From positions 2,294,001 through 2,358,000 of the forward strand of contig JACONQ010000011.1 in assembly GCA_014281115.1 (NCBI GenBank): DNA of 64,000 bases, in the 5' to 3' direction. Within the stretch, counting starts at the first letter, position 1. Every line of letters starts with the position of its first letter. This stretch comes from Laburnicola sp. R22_1 (Eukaryota; Ascomycota; Dothideomycetes; Pleosporales; Didymosphaeriaceae). A program made the position numbers and the translations under genes. Shown here one piece after another: positions 47,424-60,289 of the stretch. The notes beneath the pieces were generated by a model, which saw only the letters and a list, made by a program, of their open reading frames with translations, searched no databases and was not told the DNA's origin.

Positions 47424-47723
47424 GTCGACTATTTAACTAACTACTATATTATATAATTAATAATTTCTGTAATAATATTTTTACTATAATAATAATAATA
47501 ATAATTATAATAGTAATTAACCTAACTATAGTAGACTATTTATTAACTACTATTAATAATACTACTATAAAAAAGTTAATAATAAATTATTATTATTTTA
47601 TATATATTTTATTACTATTACTATATACTAAATATTAGGTTTTAGTGCCTTTTATTTTACTTCTCTTTATATATAGTATAAACTTAACTTTAGTTAGAAT
47701 CTTTATATAATAAAGATCTTTAA
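47424..47723 (+). mobile_element. R1 retroposon, copy E, truncated
   Basis: 300 bp. It lacks the first 40 or so bases and has a large internal deletion, but keeps the 3' end (AAGATCTTTAA). Flanks TATATATAAATTTA (47410-47423 and 47724-47737) are a perfect 14-bp duplication. Confidence 0.82.
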
Positions 47724-47737
47724 TATATATAAATTTA

Positions 47738-48095
47738 AGTAAGTAAGCTACTTTTTAAGTCCTAGCTATGTATAGTTAAGAATATATACTATATAGTAGA
47801 TTAATTTATACTATATAGTAGATTAATATATACTATATAGTCTTGTTTATTTTTACTTAAAACCTGCTAATTATATCTAATATAATACTAAATATAATAC
47901 TAAGATTTTCTATTTAATATATATAAAGGCTATTATTTTACGCCTAGTTACTTTACTTTATAAAGCTAATAATCTATTATTTTATATACTTTTTGTCTTT
48001 AATATAAAAAGATCTACTAGATACTAAAGTAAATAATACTTAAGATATTATATTCTAAGTTTAATATAGACTTATAGATTTTTATATAAACTATA
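47738..48095. other. AT-rich DNA, no gene seen
   Basis: RIP-altered. It contains a short triple repeat of ATATACTATATAGTAGATTA near 47785-47840. Confidence 0.5.
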
Positions 48096-49948
48096 ACCTA
48101 GATTATAAGCGAGTCGCCCTTACAAGCAAGTTGCCCACCTCGTTAACTTTCTATAATGCGTCACCTACAAACTATAATAGTTTAACTAACTTCTACTTAA
48201 TTGCCCTGCAACAAAGCAGATATCTACCTTGCTATCCTAGCTATTAATTAGAACCAAATTTAGACTATATAAGAGGCTGTACGGGCTTATAATGTCCCCT
48301 AATTAACGCTGCGCAACCAACGCGCCAGGAAGCCTGCGCGACGCAATTGCTAGCCCAACTCAAGAAAGCTTACCAAGCTAGAAGAGAAGGTGATTATCGA
48401 GTATATACTTAATCTAGATTCGCGAGAGTTTGCGCCTACTCTAGAAGCTGTGCGGAATATAGCGGATAAGTTGCTCACTAAGCGCGGCAGTGGCTAGATT
48501 AGTTAACAGTGGCCTAGAAACTTTGTTAAGCGAATAGACAGCCTTACTACGCGGTTTAATCGACCATACAACCACTAGAGAGTGCTCTGCGAGAATCTAG
48601 AAGCTATACAACACTAGTTTAACCTCGTAGCGCGTACGAAGGCCACCTACAGTATCCACGACAAGGACACCTTTAACTTCGACGAGACTGGCTTTCTAAT
48701 AGGCAAGATATCCTCCCAGCTAGTTGTTATAGGATTAGAGAGACGTAGCCGGCCAAAAGCAATCCAGCCAGGCAATCGCGAATAGGTCATAGTAATCTAT
48801 AGAATTAACGCTGCCAGGTAGGCAATCTCGCCCTTTGTTATTTTCGCTAGCCAGTATTACCTCTCTGCCTAGTATAAGGGCGAGGATATCCTAGGCAACT
48901 AGACTATTAGGCTTAGCAACAACAGTTAGACTACTAACAAGCTTAGTATTGCCTAGCTATAGCACTTTATTAAGCATATAGTAGCGCGTAGGGTAGGCGC
49001 GCGCTAGCTGCTTATACTTAACAGCTATAAGAGCCACAAGTCGCTTAAATTCTAAGAAATCTGCAAGGATAACAATATCTATACTCTCTATATACCACCA
49101 CATTCGTCGCACCTCCTGCAGCTGCTAGATGTTAGCTGTTTCTCGCTATTAAAGCGGGCGTACAGGTGCTAAGTGTCGAGCCTAATACGCGACTATATTA
49201 ACTATATCACTAAGCTTAAGTTCCTATCTGCCTTCTGCGCCGCCTACAACTAGTTAATTACAAAGGAGAATATCTGCGCAAGCTTTTAGGGCGCCGGACT
49301 AGCCCCACACAATCTAGAGGTAGTGATCTCAAAGCTTAATATTAAGCTAAGGACGCCGTCGCCAGCAACCCTACTAGAGGCTGTGTGGGAGGCCAAAACA
49401 CCCAGCAATATGTGCGAACTAGAGGCTCAATCAACGTTAATTCGCGAGCGGATTCGCGCGCATAAGAGCTCGTCACCTGCGTCTATTATTAAGAGGCTTA
49501 ATTAGCTAGAAAGAGGCTCTTCTAAAGCAATGCATTAAATGGCGCTTATGCGCGAGCGAATCTTAAGCCTTAAAAGAGCAAATAAGGCCGCCACAATACG
49601 CAAGAATCACAAAAAGAAGCGGATCTAGAAGCAAGGCACCCTATTAAAGGCAGAGGAAGAGGATATTATTACTTAAAGGGCTGTTAAGCAGCAACTTAAG
49701 GGAGAAACGCGTCAAGGCAAGGCGCGATTAGGTACGAGCCAGCAGATCTTAGCGCGCTGCGGTCGCTGTAGAGAGACTGGCCATAACTCACAAACGTGTA
49801 AAAAGCGTACTATAGATACTACTTAAACTAGGACAGCTTTTATATTAATATTATTTTATTGCGTTATGAATGTACAGACTATAAAAGGCTAAGAGAGTTA
49901 ATAAGGTGGGCGACTCGCTTATAAGAATAACTTGCTTATAATCTAGGT
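48096..49948 (+). mobile_element. Pogo/Fot1-type DNA transposon, decayed
   Basis: 1853 bp with TA on both sides (48094-48095, 49949-49950). Inverted repeats of about 43 bp begin ACCTAGATTATAAGC and end near CCCACC. Each end holds two related blocks, one with AAGCGAGTCGCCC and one with AAGCAAGTT, in swapped order between the ends. One transposase gene lies inside, on the plus strand. Confidence 0.88.
48215..49893 (+). pseudogene. Pogo/Fot1-type transposase, RIP-inactivated
   Basis: Plus-strand reading through many TAG/TAA codons gives the standard order: a psq-type helix-turn-helix (RAYNVPQLTLRN), a CENP-B-type domain (KLEEKVIIEYILNLDSREF), and the DDE_1 region with FNFDETGF (about 48675), LLILNSYKSHKS (about 49010) and PPHSSHLLQLLDVSCFS (about 49090). 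A C-terminal CCHC knuckle (CGRCRETGHNSQTC) follows, near 49760. The middle catalytic Asp reads Asn, a G-to-A change. The start is lost and was estimated from the reading frame. The longest intact piece is 49323-49505. Confidence 0.8.
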
Positions 49949-49950
49949 TA

Positions 49951-50786
49951 GTCTTTATTATAGTATACTTATAGACTTTATAAAATATATAGTCGGCTTA
50001 CTAAATACCTTTTTTAACCTTTTTTTTAGTTTAAGGTTAAAGTAGATTAAGATAGAAGGTTATTATATACTGTATATAGTACCTAATTCTAATTAAAAAC
50101 TAATCTTAAATATCTAATAATATAATAATAGTTTAAACTTTAAACTTACTTATACCTTTTTATACCCTATAAGCTTCTAACTTATATAAGATTTACTTAT
50201 AGTATATATAGCACACCTAGCTTATTACTACTACTATTATTAGTTATTCGCGCTTACGCGCTAGATAAGCTAACTTAATAGTAATAATAACTAGAAAAAT
50301 ATTAAAAATCTATGCAATACTTTTGCCACACTAAAGCTTATTAATAAAAATCTTATTATTCTATTTTTGTATCCCCTACTAGATTCTATTACTAGCAAGA
50401 AGTAATTATATCTAATAGAGTAGAAATTTAATCTTATAGTCCTTTATAAACTAAATAAACTACTAACCTAACTAGTACACTAAGACTGCCTTACAAATAG
50501 TTAAGTATATCTACCCCTTACACTAGATAAGTATCTAACCTATAGAATAGAACTCTAGTATAGTTACTTTAATAGCCTCTTTAATAGTAGTAGTGTAAAT
50601 CTTTAGTATATACTTTTTAGTAATTATAAGTACTTTTTTAAAAGTAATATTAATACCTAAATAGATAGTAGGATATAAAGAAATAGTAATAAAAGAAAAT
50701 TTATTAAGAATAACCTTAATATAGTAATAGAGTAATAGTATATTTAGTATATATTACTTTTATCCTACTACTATAAGTATAATAGT
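49951..50786. other. AT-rich DNA between pogo and copia elements
   Basis: RIP-altered, with no recognisable gene or repeat boundary. Confidence 0.5.
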
Positions 50787-50791
50787 ACGTA
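50787..50791. repeat. Copia target duplication, left
   Basis: ACGTA, repeated at 58292-58296. Confidence 0.88.
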
Positions 50792-51066
50792 TATTAAATG
50801 GGTACTCTATAGCTAGCTATATAGACATTAAATTCTAATTCTCTATACTAGTAAGCGTAAAGAGTGTACGGGGCAATTATATAAGAAAAAGAAAATAATA
50901 TAACAGAATAACTTAGTATTAATTACTTGTCTCTAGAGAGGGTGTAGATAGAAAGGAGAAGATCCTACAGCGCACGGATATTACGTAATTTCTGCGTAAT
51001 GCTATTGTGCGGTATTATTAAAATCTTAACACTCTTAGGTGCCCTTGCCTATATAGTATATAGACA
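50792..51066 (-). repeat. Copia LTR (3' in element sense)
   Basis: 275 bp, TATTAAATGGGTACTC...GTATATAGACA, the altered form of TGTTAAAT...AGACA. Confidence 0.88.
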
Positions 51067-51984
51067 CTAGTAACTTTTTATTTTAAGGTTGCTATTAGTA
51101 GTTCTCCCTTCCTTCGCACAAACTATCTACTTGCTAATATTTACCCTATTTATTTATTATTCCCCTATCTATACGTCTCCTACTCTGGCTAGTTTGCTCT
51201 AGTTAATAAAAAGATTCTATTAAGTAACTATTTGTTATACTTTGCTGCCATTTATTAGAGGCGCAATTAGGCTTATTAATAGTAAAGTAGCGGTCTGGCT
51301 AATAGCAATCAAGGGTAAGATTGCGCAGTTAATAACAAGATTATAGCAATAATATATTATTTGTATAGAGTTCTTTTGCTTAGTTTATTTTTTATATAAT
51401 AGGTAGACCTAGTTATCTTATCTATTTAGACAGTAATATTGGGAAATTATGCAACATTAGATAAGGGGAAGATAAACGCTAATAAGGGGTAGAAATTAAG
51501 GCTCTAAATAGAAAGGAGAGGCATATAAGGTGGGCTTTCCTTCCTCTATCCTTCTCTCTCTTATCCTCTACTTCGAATATCTCTCTGTACGTGTTCCTTC
51601 TCCCTAGCTCTTTTTTCTTTTTATTAAGCTAATTCCCTATTTTATATAGTGCTAAATTGTGTCCCTTGTTATATAATGTCATGTCTCTATATAATGCTAA
51701 CTTAGTATAGACAATAGCACTTGTACTAGTAGGTCTTAACTAGCTAGGCCTCTTTGGCTTTAATGCCACTATAGTAACTCTTCTAGATAGAAGAATGCAT
51801 ATTATCCTTCTAACTAGTTCCTAGACAAACTATATATTTATCTAGAGTATCTCTATTAATATAAGTTCCTCTATTCTTTACTTTTATACAAATACTAACT
51901 ATAGAAAATAGGCTAAGGAGTTATATATCGCATATCTATCTTCGCATAATATTAATATTATTTTTATAGCTAGTATAGACCTGC

Positions 51985-54900
51985 GTCTATAAGTTGCTAA
52001 GCTTATTTAGCGCAAGGGCTACTTTCGCGCGCTCCTTGTCTAGTTGCGTGGTGTCTTTAGGGGCACTGCGTACGCTTACTGCTATAGTAGTAACTCTGGC
52101 CCTAGGCCCTTTACTAAGTGTTATATAGTAGCAAACTTCTAGGCAAAATCGTGCGGTTCTTGTGTATAGTAAAGCCATAGTGCTAGGTGTAATTATCGCA
52201 CGGGATAGGGCTGGATAGTAGGATAGACACTTCTAAACATTATTCATAAGTACTAAAATAAAAAACTCTTCTCTAAATAAATATGTGCTATGTCTCTTCT
52301 CTTTCTGTGCGAATAAATAGATAGGAAAAAAGCGCATTTTTAAGTAATATGTGCGTGTGGAAAGAATTAAAAAATATATTACGCGAAAGAATAAATAAAC
52401 AATAAGGAAATAGTCCTATGTAGAGGCTAGGAAGAGCTTGTGCGGGCGGGCTCGAGGCGATCTACTAATGCTTTAATAGTAATTATTAAGGTGTTGCTAG
52501 AGATTAAGAACTCTAGAGCCTAGTTTAAAGCCTTCTTTATATAGGCATTAGCAGGGTTATACTTTCTATTAATCTATCTAATCTTAGAGATCTCGCGGTG
52601 CTTATACAATTCGCGGAGTAACATAATATTAATTATAAGGCGCTTCTTATTCGTGGTTCCTAGTTATATAAGGTAGTTATAGAGGGACTTTAAATCTATA
52701 TAGATAACTATAGGAATTAGCGGTAGACTAAGCGTACGTATAATCTTCTAGAGGGTTATACTAATAGCATTATTAAACCCTCCTACTATACTATATAGCT
52801 TACTAATAAGAACGCTCCTTATTACTCTCTTATACTTAGTTAAATTCTAGTATATAATATTTGCTAGAATCTTAAAGTTATTGCTATTACCTATATAATA
52901 CTTATTACCTAGAGCGATTAGGAATTCTAGCTATAAGCTTAGGTTCTTATTATTAGCAAATAAGCCATTAGTAAAGATAAATAGCTTTGCGCGTTAAAGA
53001 TCCAATAGTATAAAGATAAGATCACGCTTACTATTATTAATCTGCCATTAGATTCGTGCGTTTAATACCTTAATATCTTTGTGTAAGAGTAATATAGTCT
53101 AAGCGGTAATAGACAAATCGAATATAGCTTCTAGTTAGCATATAGATATAATATAGGCGACTCTTACACGCTGCTCTATATACCTCTAAGCGGCACCCTT
53201 ATCTTTAGAGTTAATTATGCAAAGGCCCTTTGCTTGCCCTTTTTATATAAGAACCATAGTGTTATATACAAGCCGAATTCTTTTACTATTAAACTTAATA
53301 GGTTAGTCTTTAGCAAGGACAGTCTTGTCCTTTGCACAGAAGGCTACTTTCTTTAACTTTTTTTCTTCTCTTCGTGCGAAGTTCTTATTAATAATGCTAA
53401 GAGTATTATCTATCTAAAGGCCAGTAATTCTAAAAGTGTACTCTCCTTTATTAGTACTAAGTAGACATAAGTTATATAACAAAGTCTTTATACTAAGTTT
53501 CTCTTTATAGTAGTTATAGTAGGTCTTAAACTAGTAAAGACCTAATTTAGCTACACTATAGAGTGGTTATATAAGGCAAAAGATTGTGTCTTATAGAAAG
53601 TTTGTACGTAGTTTCTTAAGTAGTCTAGTATAAAGTGTATAGTTTAGTTTATTTGTAGACTAAATATAGGCCTAGGTAATATCTTATAGTTTGGAATGTA
53701 TTCTGTACGTTGCCCGAAGGCTTACTCCTAATATAAGAAGTAGGCGCTAGCTTATTCTTTAGATAGTAAATAATTAGGTAAGAATTTTATTCTTTTTCTT
53801 ATTAGAGTAGCTAGTAAACATAAGGTGGAATTTCTTATATAGTTAAGTAGTCTTGCCCTTAACCTTTTATACAAGGCGGAGATTAAAGATTCTACCCTTA
53901 TGCTTAGATAGGTTAAAGAAAAGAATCTTAAATATATTATTAGCAATTAGAGCGTTTATCTCTATGCAGTCTAACTCTTTAAAAGGTGCTCTAGGTGTTG
54001 CAATTATACCTTCTGCATAGAGCTTTAGAGACAGTTCCTAATCGCTTGTCTCCTTTTAGGAAAGAAATATAGCATCCTTCCTTAGGCGGCCTCTTCTCCT
54101 CTTCTCTAGAGGATCTCTTTATATAGGGGCGATATTATCTACTTTGTGTAATAGTAGGAAAGTGTAATCTTCTTTATAATAGTACAGCTTAACTTATATA
54201 TAGCAAAACTTTACTAGACTATTCTCTAGATTAAGAATTATATCTCTGTTCTTAATGCCCTTAATCTTATACGGGCCTATCTATCTATCTTTCTCTCTCT
54301 AGACTATAACCTTAAATCTAAGTGGGAGCTTAAGGACTTTATACGCTGCTAACAAACTATTACGGGTATTTAGCACACAATTAATATTAGTCTTGTCTCT
54401 TTCCTTTTATAATATCTTTATTATCTTTTATACAGTATTTGTACGTATAATAATATTAGATAATAAGGAAGAATCTATATTAATTCTAGAATATACGCTA
54501 AAGACTAGTAGTGTGAGTATAAGGCCATCTAGGCCTATAGTGTTATTAATAGCTTTAATAGCTATCTAAAGGATGTCCTCCTTATCTATATAATCTTCTA
54601 GTTTAGCCTTAAGAATATTAAAGACTCTATAGAGAGGTGCGTGCAAACGCTTAACCTTCCCTATTATCTAATATGCTTCTATAGGCATCTGCCTACAGAT
54701 TACGCTAATAATCTTCGCGTAGTTCTTAAACTTATCTAATACGAAGTTTGTACCTAGGTTATATATAATATAGTTAGGTAGGCCTTAGTAGACATTAATC
54801 TAGCATCTATAGAGGGCTTCCTATGCATTTCGTACGGATATTAATTTTAAGAAGATTATAGCTTAAAATAATATATCTACATCTATAATATATAGTGCGT

Positions 54901-57590
54901 CTTAAGTTATAATACGTACAATATTAATAATAATCTTATAGTTAAAGTGGGTGTTATCCTTAATAGTAAACTTAAAGTAACGCGGGGCTTATTTGTGCGA
55001 TTAATAGTAGTGGCAAAACTTCTAAATTTTATTTAGTATGGTGGCATCTACTTTATGGCCAGCGTTAGTAAGCATCTTCTAAAGTCTTTCTATATAGGGA
55101 TGTCCGAATTGTTAATAAAGGCGACGGAGTTCTTGTTTAGTAAAGAAAGACATAGTTTCTTCCTTACTAATATTAAAAAAAGGGTGTCCCTATTTACGTA
55201 CAATAGGTATAGTTATGCCGTTCTTTTATATAATAATATCTAGAATATTATTAAAGTAGGCATCCAGCTTATTAGTATCTACTAGTAATAGTAGGAATAG
55301 TATTAGAGTGTCTAGGATATAGTAGGTAACTATTCCTATTAGATTCGTAATTTATATAGTTCCTAGAGATCCTTATGAGTTCTAACCTCTAAAGCTAATA
55401 TTAGTGTTGCTAGGTGTCTAATTAATCTTTATATAAAGGTTCTCTCGTACGTATGCCTCTAGCTATGCCTTGCCAATAGTGGAAATTCTTACTACACCTA
55501 TGTCCCACAATTTACCTTAGTATATTATATAGTATTAATATTTAAGAATAAACTATTCCGCACACTTCTCTGGCTCTGTTTTATAGATATATTTGTCAGT
55601 TGTATAGTAAAAATAGGCAGTAGTGGTTAGGTAGGACACTTAATTATTGCCATCCTTATTATCTTCACTCTACTTCTCTTCTTTGTGCAAAGTAGGTTCC
55701 TTATTATTATACCCTTCTATATTCTAAATATAGGACTAAACAGTTTTGTATAAAGGCGTTTTATTATTATGCTCTTTATAGAAGGTAATATACTATCTTA
55801 TTACGCGGGTACACTTATTACGCGAATAGTTAAACGACTAATAATCTTTCTTATAGCATACAAAACACTTCTTTAGTCTTATATAAATATTATTTAATTA
55901 GGATCTAAATCGCAATAATAATAGTACAAATCGTCCGCGAAATCCTTATCCGCGAGGAACTAGTAGTCTGCCTCTTTATATAGAAAAGTTATATTTACGA
56001 TTAGTATAGTATGTATTAGCCTCTTATAAGTGCTAATTAGATTGGCGATTAATTATAACTTAGATTAACGCATAGAGATTAGTAAATAGAGCTTTATAGG
56101 TAGGCTTAGGGGTGAATATAGTCTACTCTAGCTCTAGGTATCCATAGCATACTTATATAATAGTAGTATAGAGAGAAATTTCCCTAGCAAAGTCCGCACG
56201 TAATGCTTTCTATATAAGAGTGAGCCTATTAATTATTACCTCTAGGACTTTATACAGACTCTTATTAGGGTTCTTACGCTAATATTATACGAAAGTTATT
56301 ATAGACTAGTCTGTCTAATACTAGTTATGGTTAATAGTAGTATTAAAGTAACTGTTAAGTGTTTTGTATAAGGACTTCTATAATTGTCTAGGATAGATAG
56401 TATAGAGATAATACTATGCCGCACAGCTAGTAAGAATATCTAGAAAGATATCTAAATATTAATCCTTAGCAATATCTAGGCGTCTATATAGATTTATAAA
56501 GATCCTAGTCTTGTTTACTAAAATATTATATAGAGCTCTAGCATAGTTATTATCCTTATTCTATACCTTTTAAAATTAGATTATCTTGTTAGCTAGAATT
56601 CTCTAAGGAGGTAGGTTATGCTTAGGTAGAAGCTCGTATAGGTTAAATTATAGCATAGGCTTAGTCTATATAAATTAGTATAGTGCCTATAATTCGCGTT
56701 TAACTAGCGGTAGCTCTATTCTATATAGCGTTTAATAATCGCGAGTAGGTAAGCAAAATAGTAGTTAGGTACTATATATAAAGAGTAGTGGTTTATTTAG
56801 TTATTTATACAAATGGGATTATCTTTAGTACTTATATAAAGGTTCTCTTAAGATGTCTATAGGAACCTATAGCTGTGTAGGTGCCTATAGTAGTAGTAGC
56901 TTACTCTGTTTAGGTTCGTATAACAGCCTAACTAGCTTAGGTGTCTTTAAAATTAGCCTTAGTGTTTGTGTATAAGGAGTTAAGCGAGCTGGCAAAGATA
57001 GTATTATACAAGTAGTATTTATATTGCCTTAGGCTACTTTATATAGCTTACTAGTATTTATAGCTCTAGTATCTATTCTTAGCTTAATGCTCTTTTCTCT
57101 TAGAACTGCTACAAGCTCTCTCTTATACGCACGGCCTAACTCTAAAAAATAGTATTCTTCTTATTCTTTAAAGTCTTCCTAAAATAACTCTAAGAAAGCT
57201 GTCTCTTTTTAGTATAATATATAATACTTAGTAATAGTATATGTCGCGTATAATTGTATTTCTAACTAAGAAGAATTATTTGCCATATTAATCTCATTAT
57301 TCTAATATATAGGTCTTATTCCCTTACGTAGTATTTTTCTAATATTCCTATTTCTTTAATATACCGATTGTACAGTTTGGTATACTTAGGCATATTAGTA
57401 TTATCTTATAAGGCGATAGAGACTTTGTGCAAGATAGTAGAGACTTCTTATAAGATAGTAGGGGTAGTCATTACGTAACTAGTTTGTTTAATAAGTCGGT
57501 TGTACAGAGAATTACGCTTTATTAGGGTTTATTATTATCTAACCGTGTCTTTGTATAGTTACTAGTAGTATGCTTAGTACACTATCTCCT
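51985..57590 (-). pseudogene. Copia gag-pol, RIP-inactivated
   Basis: Read right to left. Gag remains end in a zinc-knuckle-like motif near 55860 (CFVCYKK...C pattern). The integrase zinc-binding region is at about 55130-55010 (FGHPYIERL ... CHYY), followed by the integrase core at about 54960-54700 (RYFKFTIKD, VD and FKAI-type motifs). RT remains lie in the 53-54.2 kb interval, and the RNase H-like end typical of fungal copia elements at about 52990-52430 (KYKRVIRSVL, KSLYNYLVKLGTT, YNPANAYIKKALN). In-frame stops are numerous. Two short surviving frames (53752-53946 and 51987-52178) are fragments; the second lies past the RNase H end and is not recognised. Confidence 0.78.
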
Positions 57591-57594
57591 TTTC

Positions 57595-57960
57595 AATCTT
57601 ATATAGTAGCGATATCTACTTACTAACTTAATAAAGAAGTTAATCTATTATCCCTATAGATAAGGATAGATTTTGTACGTCTTATACAATCGCTTCTTAT
57701 ATTTTATATAGTAGTAATATCTACTTACTAACTCTATAAAGGTTTAATCTACTATCCTCTTACGTATAAAGAATTGGGTATAATAAAACAAATTATATAG
57801 CTAATAACATCTTGTATAATTACTTTCTTTGTTTTATATAGTAGTAATATCTACTTACTAACTTAATAAAGTTTTTAGTCTGCTATCCTCTTATATATAG
57901 AGGATAGGATATGCGAAACAAATTAGATAGCTAATAATAACTCGTGCAATCTGTCTTCAC
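57595..57960 (-). repeat. Tandem repeat in copia leader
   Basis: Three units of about 105-130 bp starting near 57601, 57706 and 57836, each with ATATAGTAGTAATATCTACT and TTACTAACTTAATAAAG. It lies just inside the 5' LTR. Confidence 0.8.
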
Positions 57961-58002
57961 TCTTGCTAATTTATAGTTAAGAGTTAGTTAACTACTAATT
58001 AG

Positions 58003-58291
58003 TGTTAAATAGGTACTCTACAGCTAGCTGTATAGACATCGAATTCTAATTCTCTATACTAGTAAGCGTAGAGAGTGTACGGGGCAATTATACAAGGAAA
58101 AGAAAATAATATAATAGAATAACTTAGTATTAATTGCTTGTCTCTAGAGAGGGTGCGAATAGAAAGGAGAAGATCCTACGGCGCACGGGCCGCGACGCAC
58201 GGGTATTACGTGATCCCCACGTGATGCCATCGTACGGTAATATTAAAACCTTAACACCCTTAGGTGCCCTTGCCTATATAGTGTATAGACA
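58003..58291 (-). repeat. Copia LTR (5' in element sense)
   Basis: 289 bp, TGTTAAATAGGTACTC...GTGTATAGACA; followed by ACGTA. Confidence 0.88.
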
Positions 58292-58533
58292 ACGTACCTA
58301 TTAATATAGTAAATGCTAAATATTAACTTTTATTATTTGCGATAATCTAAATAGTAGTTTATAATAATTAGAATAGTAAAGAATAGATAGGACTTATAGT
58401 ATAGCCATACTAAAGCCTTTTATTTTTTCTCTAAAGTTCTAACTATAGTCTCTTTATAAATTAACTTTGCATATAGGAGCTATGCGCGCCAAGACCGCCA
58501 AGCTCGCTTAGTAGTTCAAACACGCTTTTTTTT

Positions 58534-58655
58534 ATAATTACCTTTTTTACGCTTTTTTTAATTACTAAGTAGAGAGCTCTACTTTTTTTATTATATTATT
58601 TAAGATAAAAGCCTTTATTATGCTATTTCTAGATAGTTAATTTAATACTATATAT
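58534..58655 (+). repeat. R3 repeat
   Basis: ATAATTACCTTTTTTACGC, AAGTAGAGAGCTCTACTTTT hairpin, TTTAAGATAAAAGCCTTTAT. Confidence 0.75.
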
Positions 58656-59110
58656 AAAATATATTAGTATTAGATTATTAACTTATTAATTATAGTAGTC
58701 TTCTTTTAAGTAAAAGTATATTAGAAAAGTTTTTTTATTTAACTATATAAATTATATATAGATGTATATAAACTTATATATGTATATATATTTTTATATT
58801 AGTAATTTACTAGTATAAAAATACTTAAAAATATATAATGTATATAGACTTGCGTAGATATTTATAAATAGCCTAAATAAGTAATTCTTTTATAGCTTTA
58901 TAACGTTTTTACTAGTAAAGCTATAATTTTAATTTTTTAATAGATTTATAGAGAAAATACTAGTCTTTAAATATTTAATTTAAAAATATAATTTTTATTA
59001 TATAATTAGTTAGTAATTAATAAAAACTCTTTATTTTACTAGTTATTATATATATTACGTAATATTATTATATAATAATATAGTACTAATAAACTATTAT
59101 ATAAATTTTT

Positions 59111-59196
59111 ATAAGTAGAGAGCTTTGCTTTTTATATTATATTATTTAAGATAAAAGTCTTTATTATACTACCTTTAAGTAGTTAATATAATATTA
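59111..59196 (+). repeat. R3 repeat, partial
   Basis: ATAAGTAGAGAGCTTTGCTT, TTTAAGATAAAAGTCTTTAT, ACCTTTAAGTAG. It is joined directly to the next, inverted copy. Confidence 0.7.
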
Positions 59197-59310
59197 TATG
59201 GCGTTATTTTATTTACCTAGGGGTAGAATAATAAAGGCTTTTATTTTAAATAATATAATAAAAAAGTAAAGCCTTCTGCTTAGTAATTAAAAAAGGCGTA
59301 AAAAGGTAAT
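59197..59310 (-). repeat. R3 repeat, back to back with the previous copy
   Basis: ATATGGCGTTATTTTATTTA, CCTAGGGGTAGAATAATAAA, GGCGTAAAAAGGTAAT. Confidence 0.75.
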
Positions 59311-59988
59311 AAAACAAAGGTATAATATTATATATACACATTTTTAAAAAAGTTATAATAATAATAAAGTAGTTAAAAAGTTATTAAAAATTAAACTTTT
59401 TAAAATAGTGTTTTTTACTAAGCTACTAATTTTCGCCTAATCTAGTTCTTTTAAATAATTATAAAACTATATTTTTTCTATTTTTAAACCTATAAAATCT
59501 AGAATTTAGAGTTAGATAGAAGTTTTATATAATATGCTAGTAATTAGTACTATTATATTAACTAGTAATTACTATCTAGTAAGAGACTTTAACTTTATAC
59601 TTTAAAAATCTTTTTAAAAGCTTACTAAGTAGCTTACTAAGCAGCTTACTAAGCTTTTTTAAATTCTAGCTAATTAAAGAGCTTTATTTACTAATTAATT
59701 AGTATTATTTTAATAGTATATATACTCTATATGCCTTAGATACTCTAAATACTCTAGATGTACTAGTAGTATAGGTATATATTTTTATACAATCTTATAT
59801 ATATATACGCTAAGAAAAACGTAGTATTATTAGTATACTCTAAGTATATTTAGTGTGTAAGTATATATAAATATTCTTAAAGCCGCTTAGATACTCTAGA
59901 TACTTATACTTACTTAAAACTTTTTCTAATATATAAATAGTCTTTACTTCTTAGTTTTTAAGTAGCCTTACTATAGTTTTTTTGTAAC

Positions 59989-60125
59989 TAAAAGTCTTTT
60001 AATAAAAATATTATAATATTAGTAAATATTCCTTCTACTATTATATATATAGAAAAGTATTTTAAAATATTAATAAAAAGAATTAGTATATTATAAGTAA
60101 GCTAAGTAAGCTTAGTAGACTTAGC
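59989..60125. repeat. R4 repeat (pair of 47051-47175)
   Basis: Shares TAATAAAAATATTATAATA, TATTCCTTCTACTATTATAT-type sequence and ATATAGAAAAGTATTT with 47051-47175. The function and limits of the repeat are unknown. Confidence 0.65.
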
Positions 60126-60289
60126 GTGCTTACTCTAACTAAAAAAATCTATATATAAAACTATATATAAGGCTATATTATTATACTATAGTTTAGAGTA
60201 GTAAAGAAAAAGTATAAAATAGTACTAATGTTATAATTAGTATAACACTATAACTATTATCTTTCTTTACTATTATTTCTAAAGATTAC

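Larger units (their letters stand above)
50792..58291 (-). mobile_element. Ty1/copia LTR retrotransposon
   Basis: 7.5 kb, LTRs at 50792-51066 and 58003-58291, ACGTA duplication outside both. Minus orientation: gag lies near the right LTR, and integrase, RT and RNase H follow leftwards. The internal region is heavily RIP-altered. Apart from the LTRs, no nested insertion was seen, unlike the elements of the first island. Confidence 0.9.
58297..60285. other. AT-rich DNA with R3 and R4 repeats, no gene
   Basis: Extremely AT-rich spacer. It holds three R3 copies (58534-58655, 59111-59196, 59197-59310), a short direct repeat of GCTTACTAAGCA units near 59620-59660, and the second R4 copy (about 59989-60125). 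Confidence 0.5.

Noticed and set aside
51987..52178. 63-codon minus-strand frame as an independent gene
   Set aside because: It lies inside the copia element past the RNase H remnant, with no family match; probably a surviving fragment.
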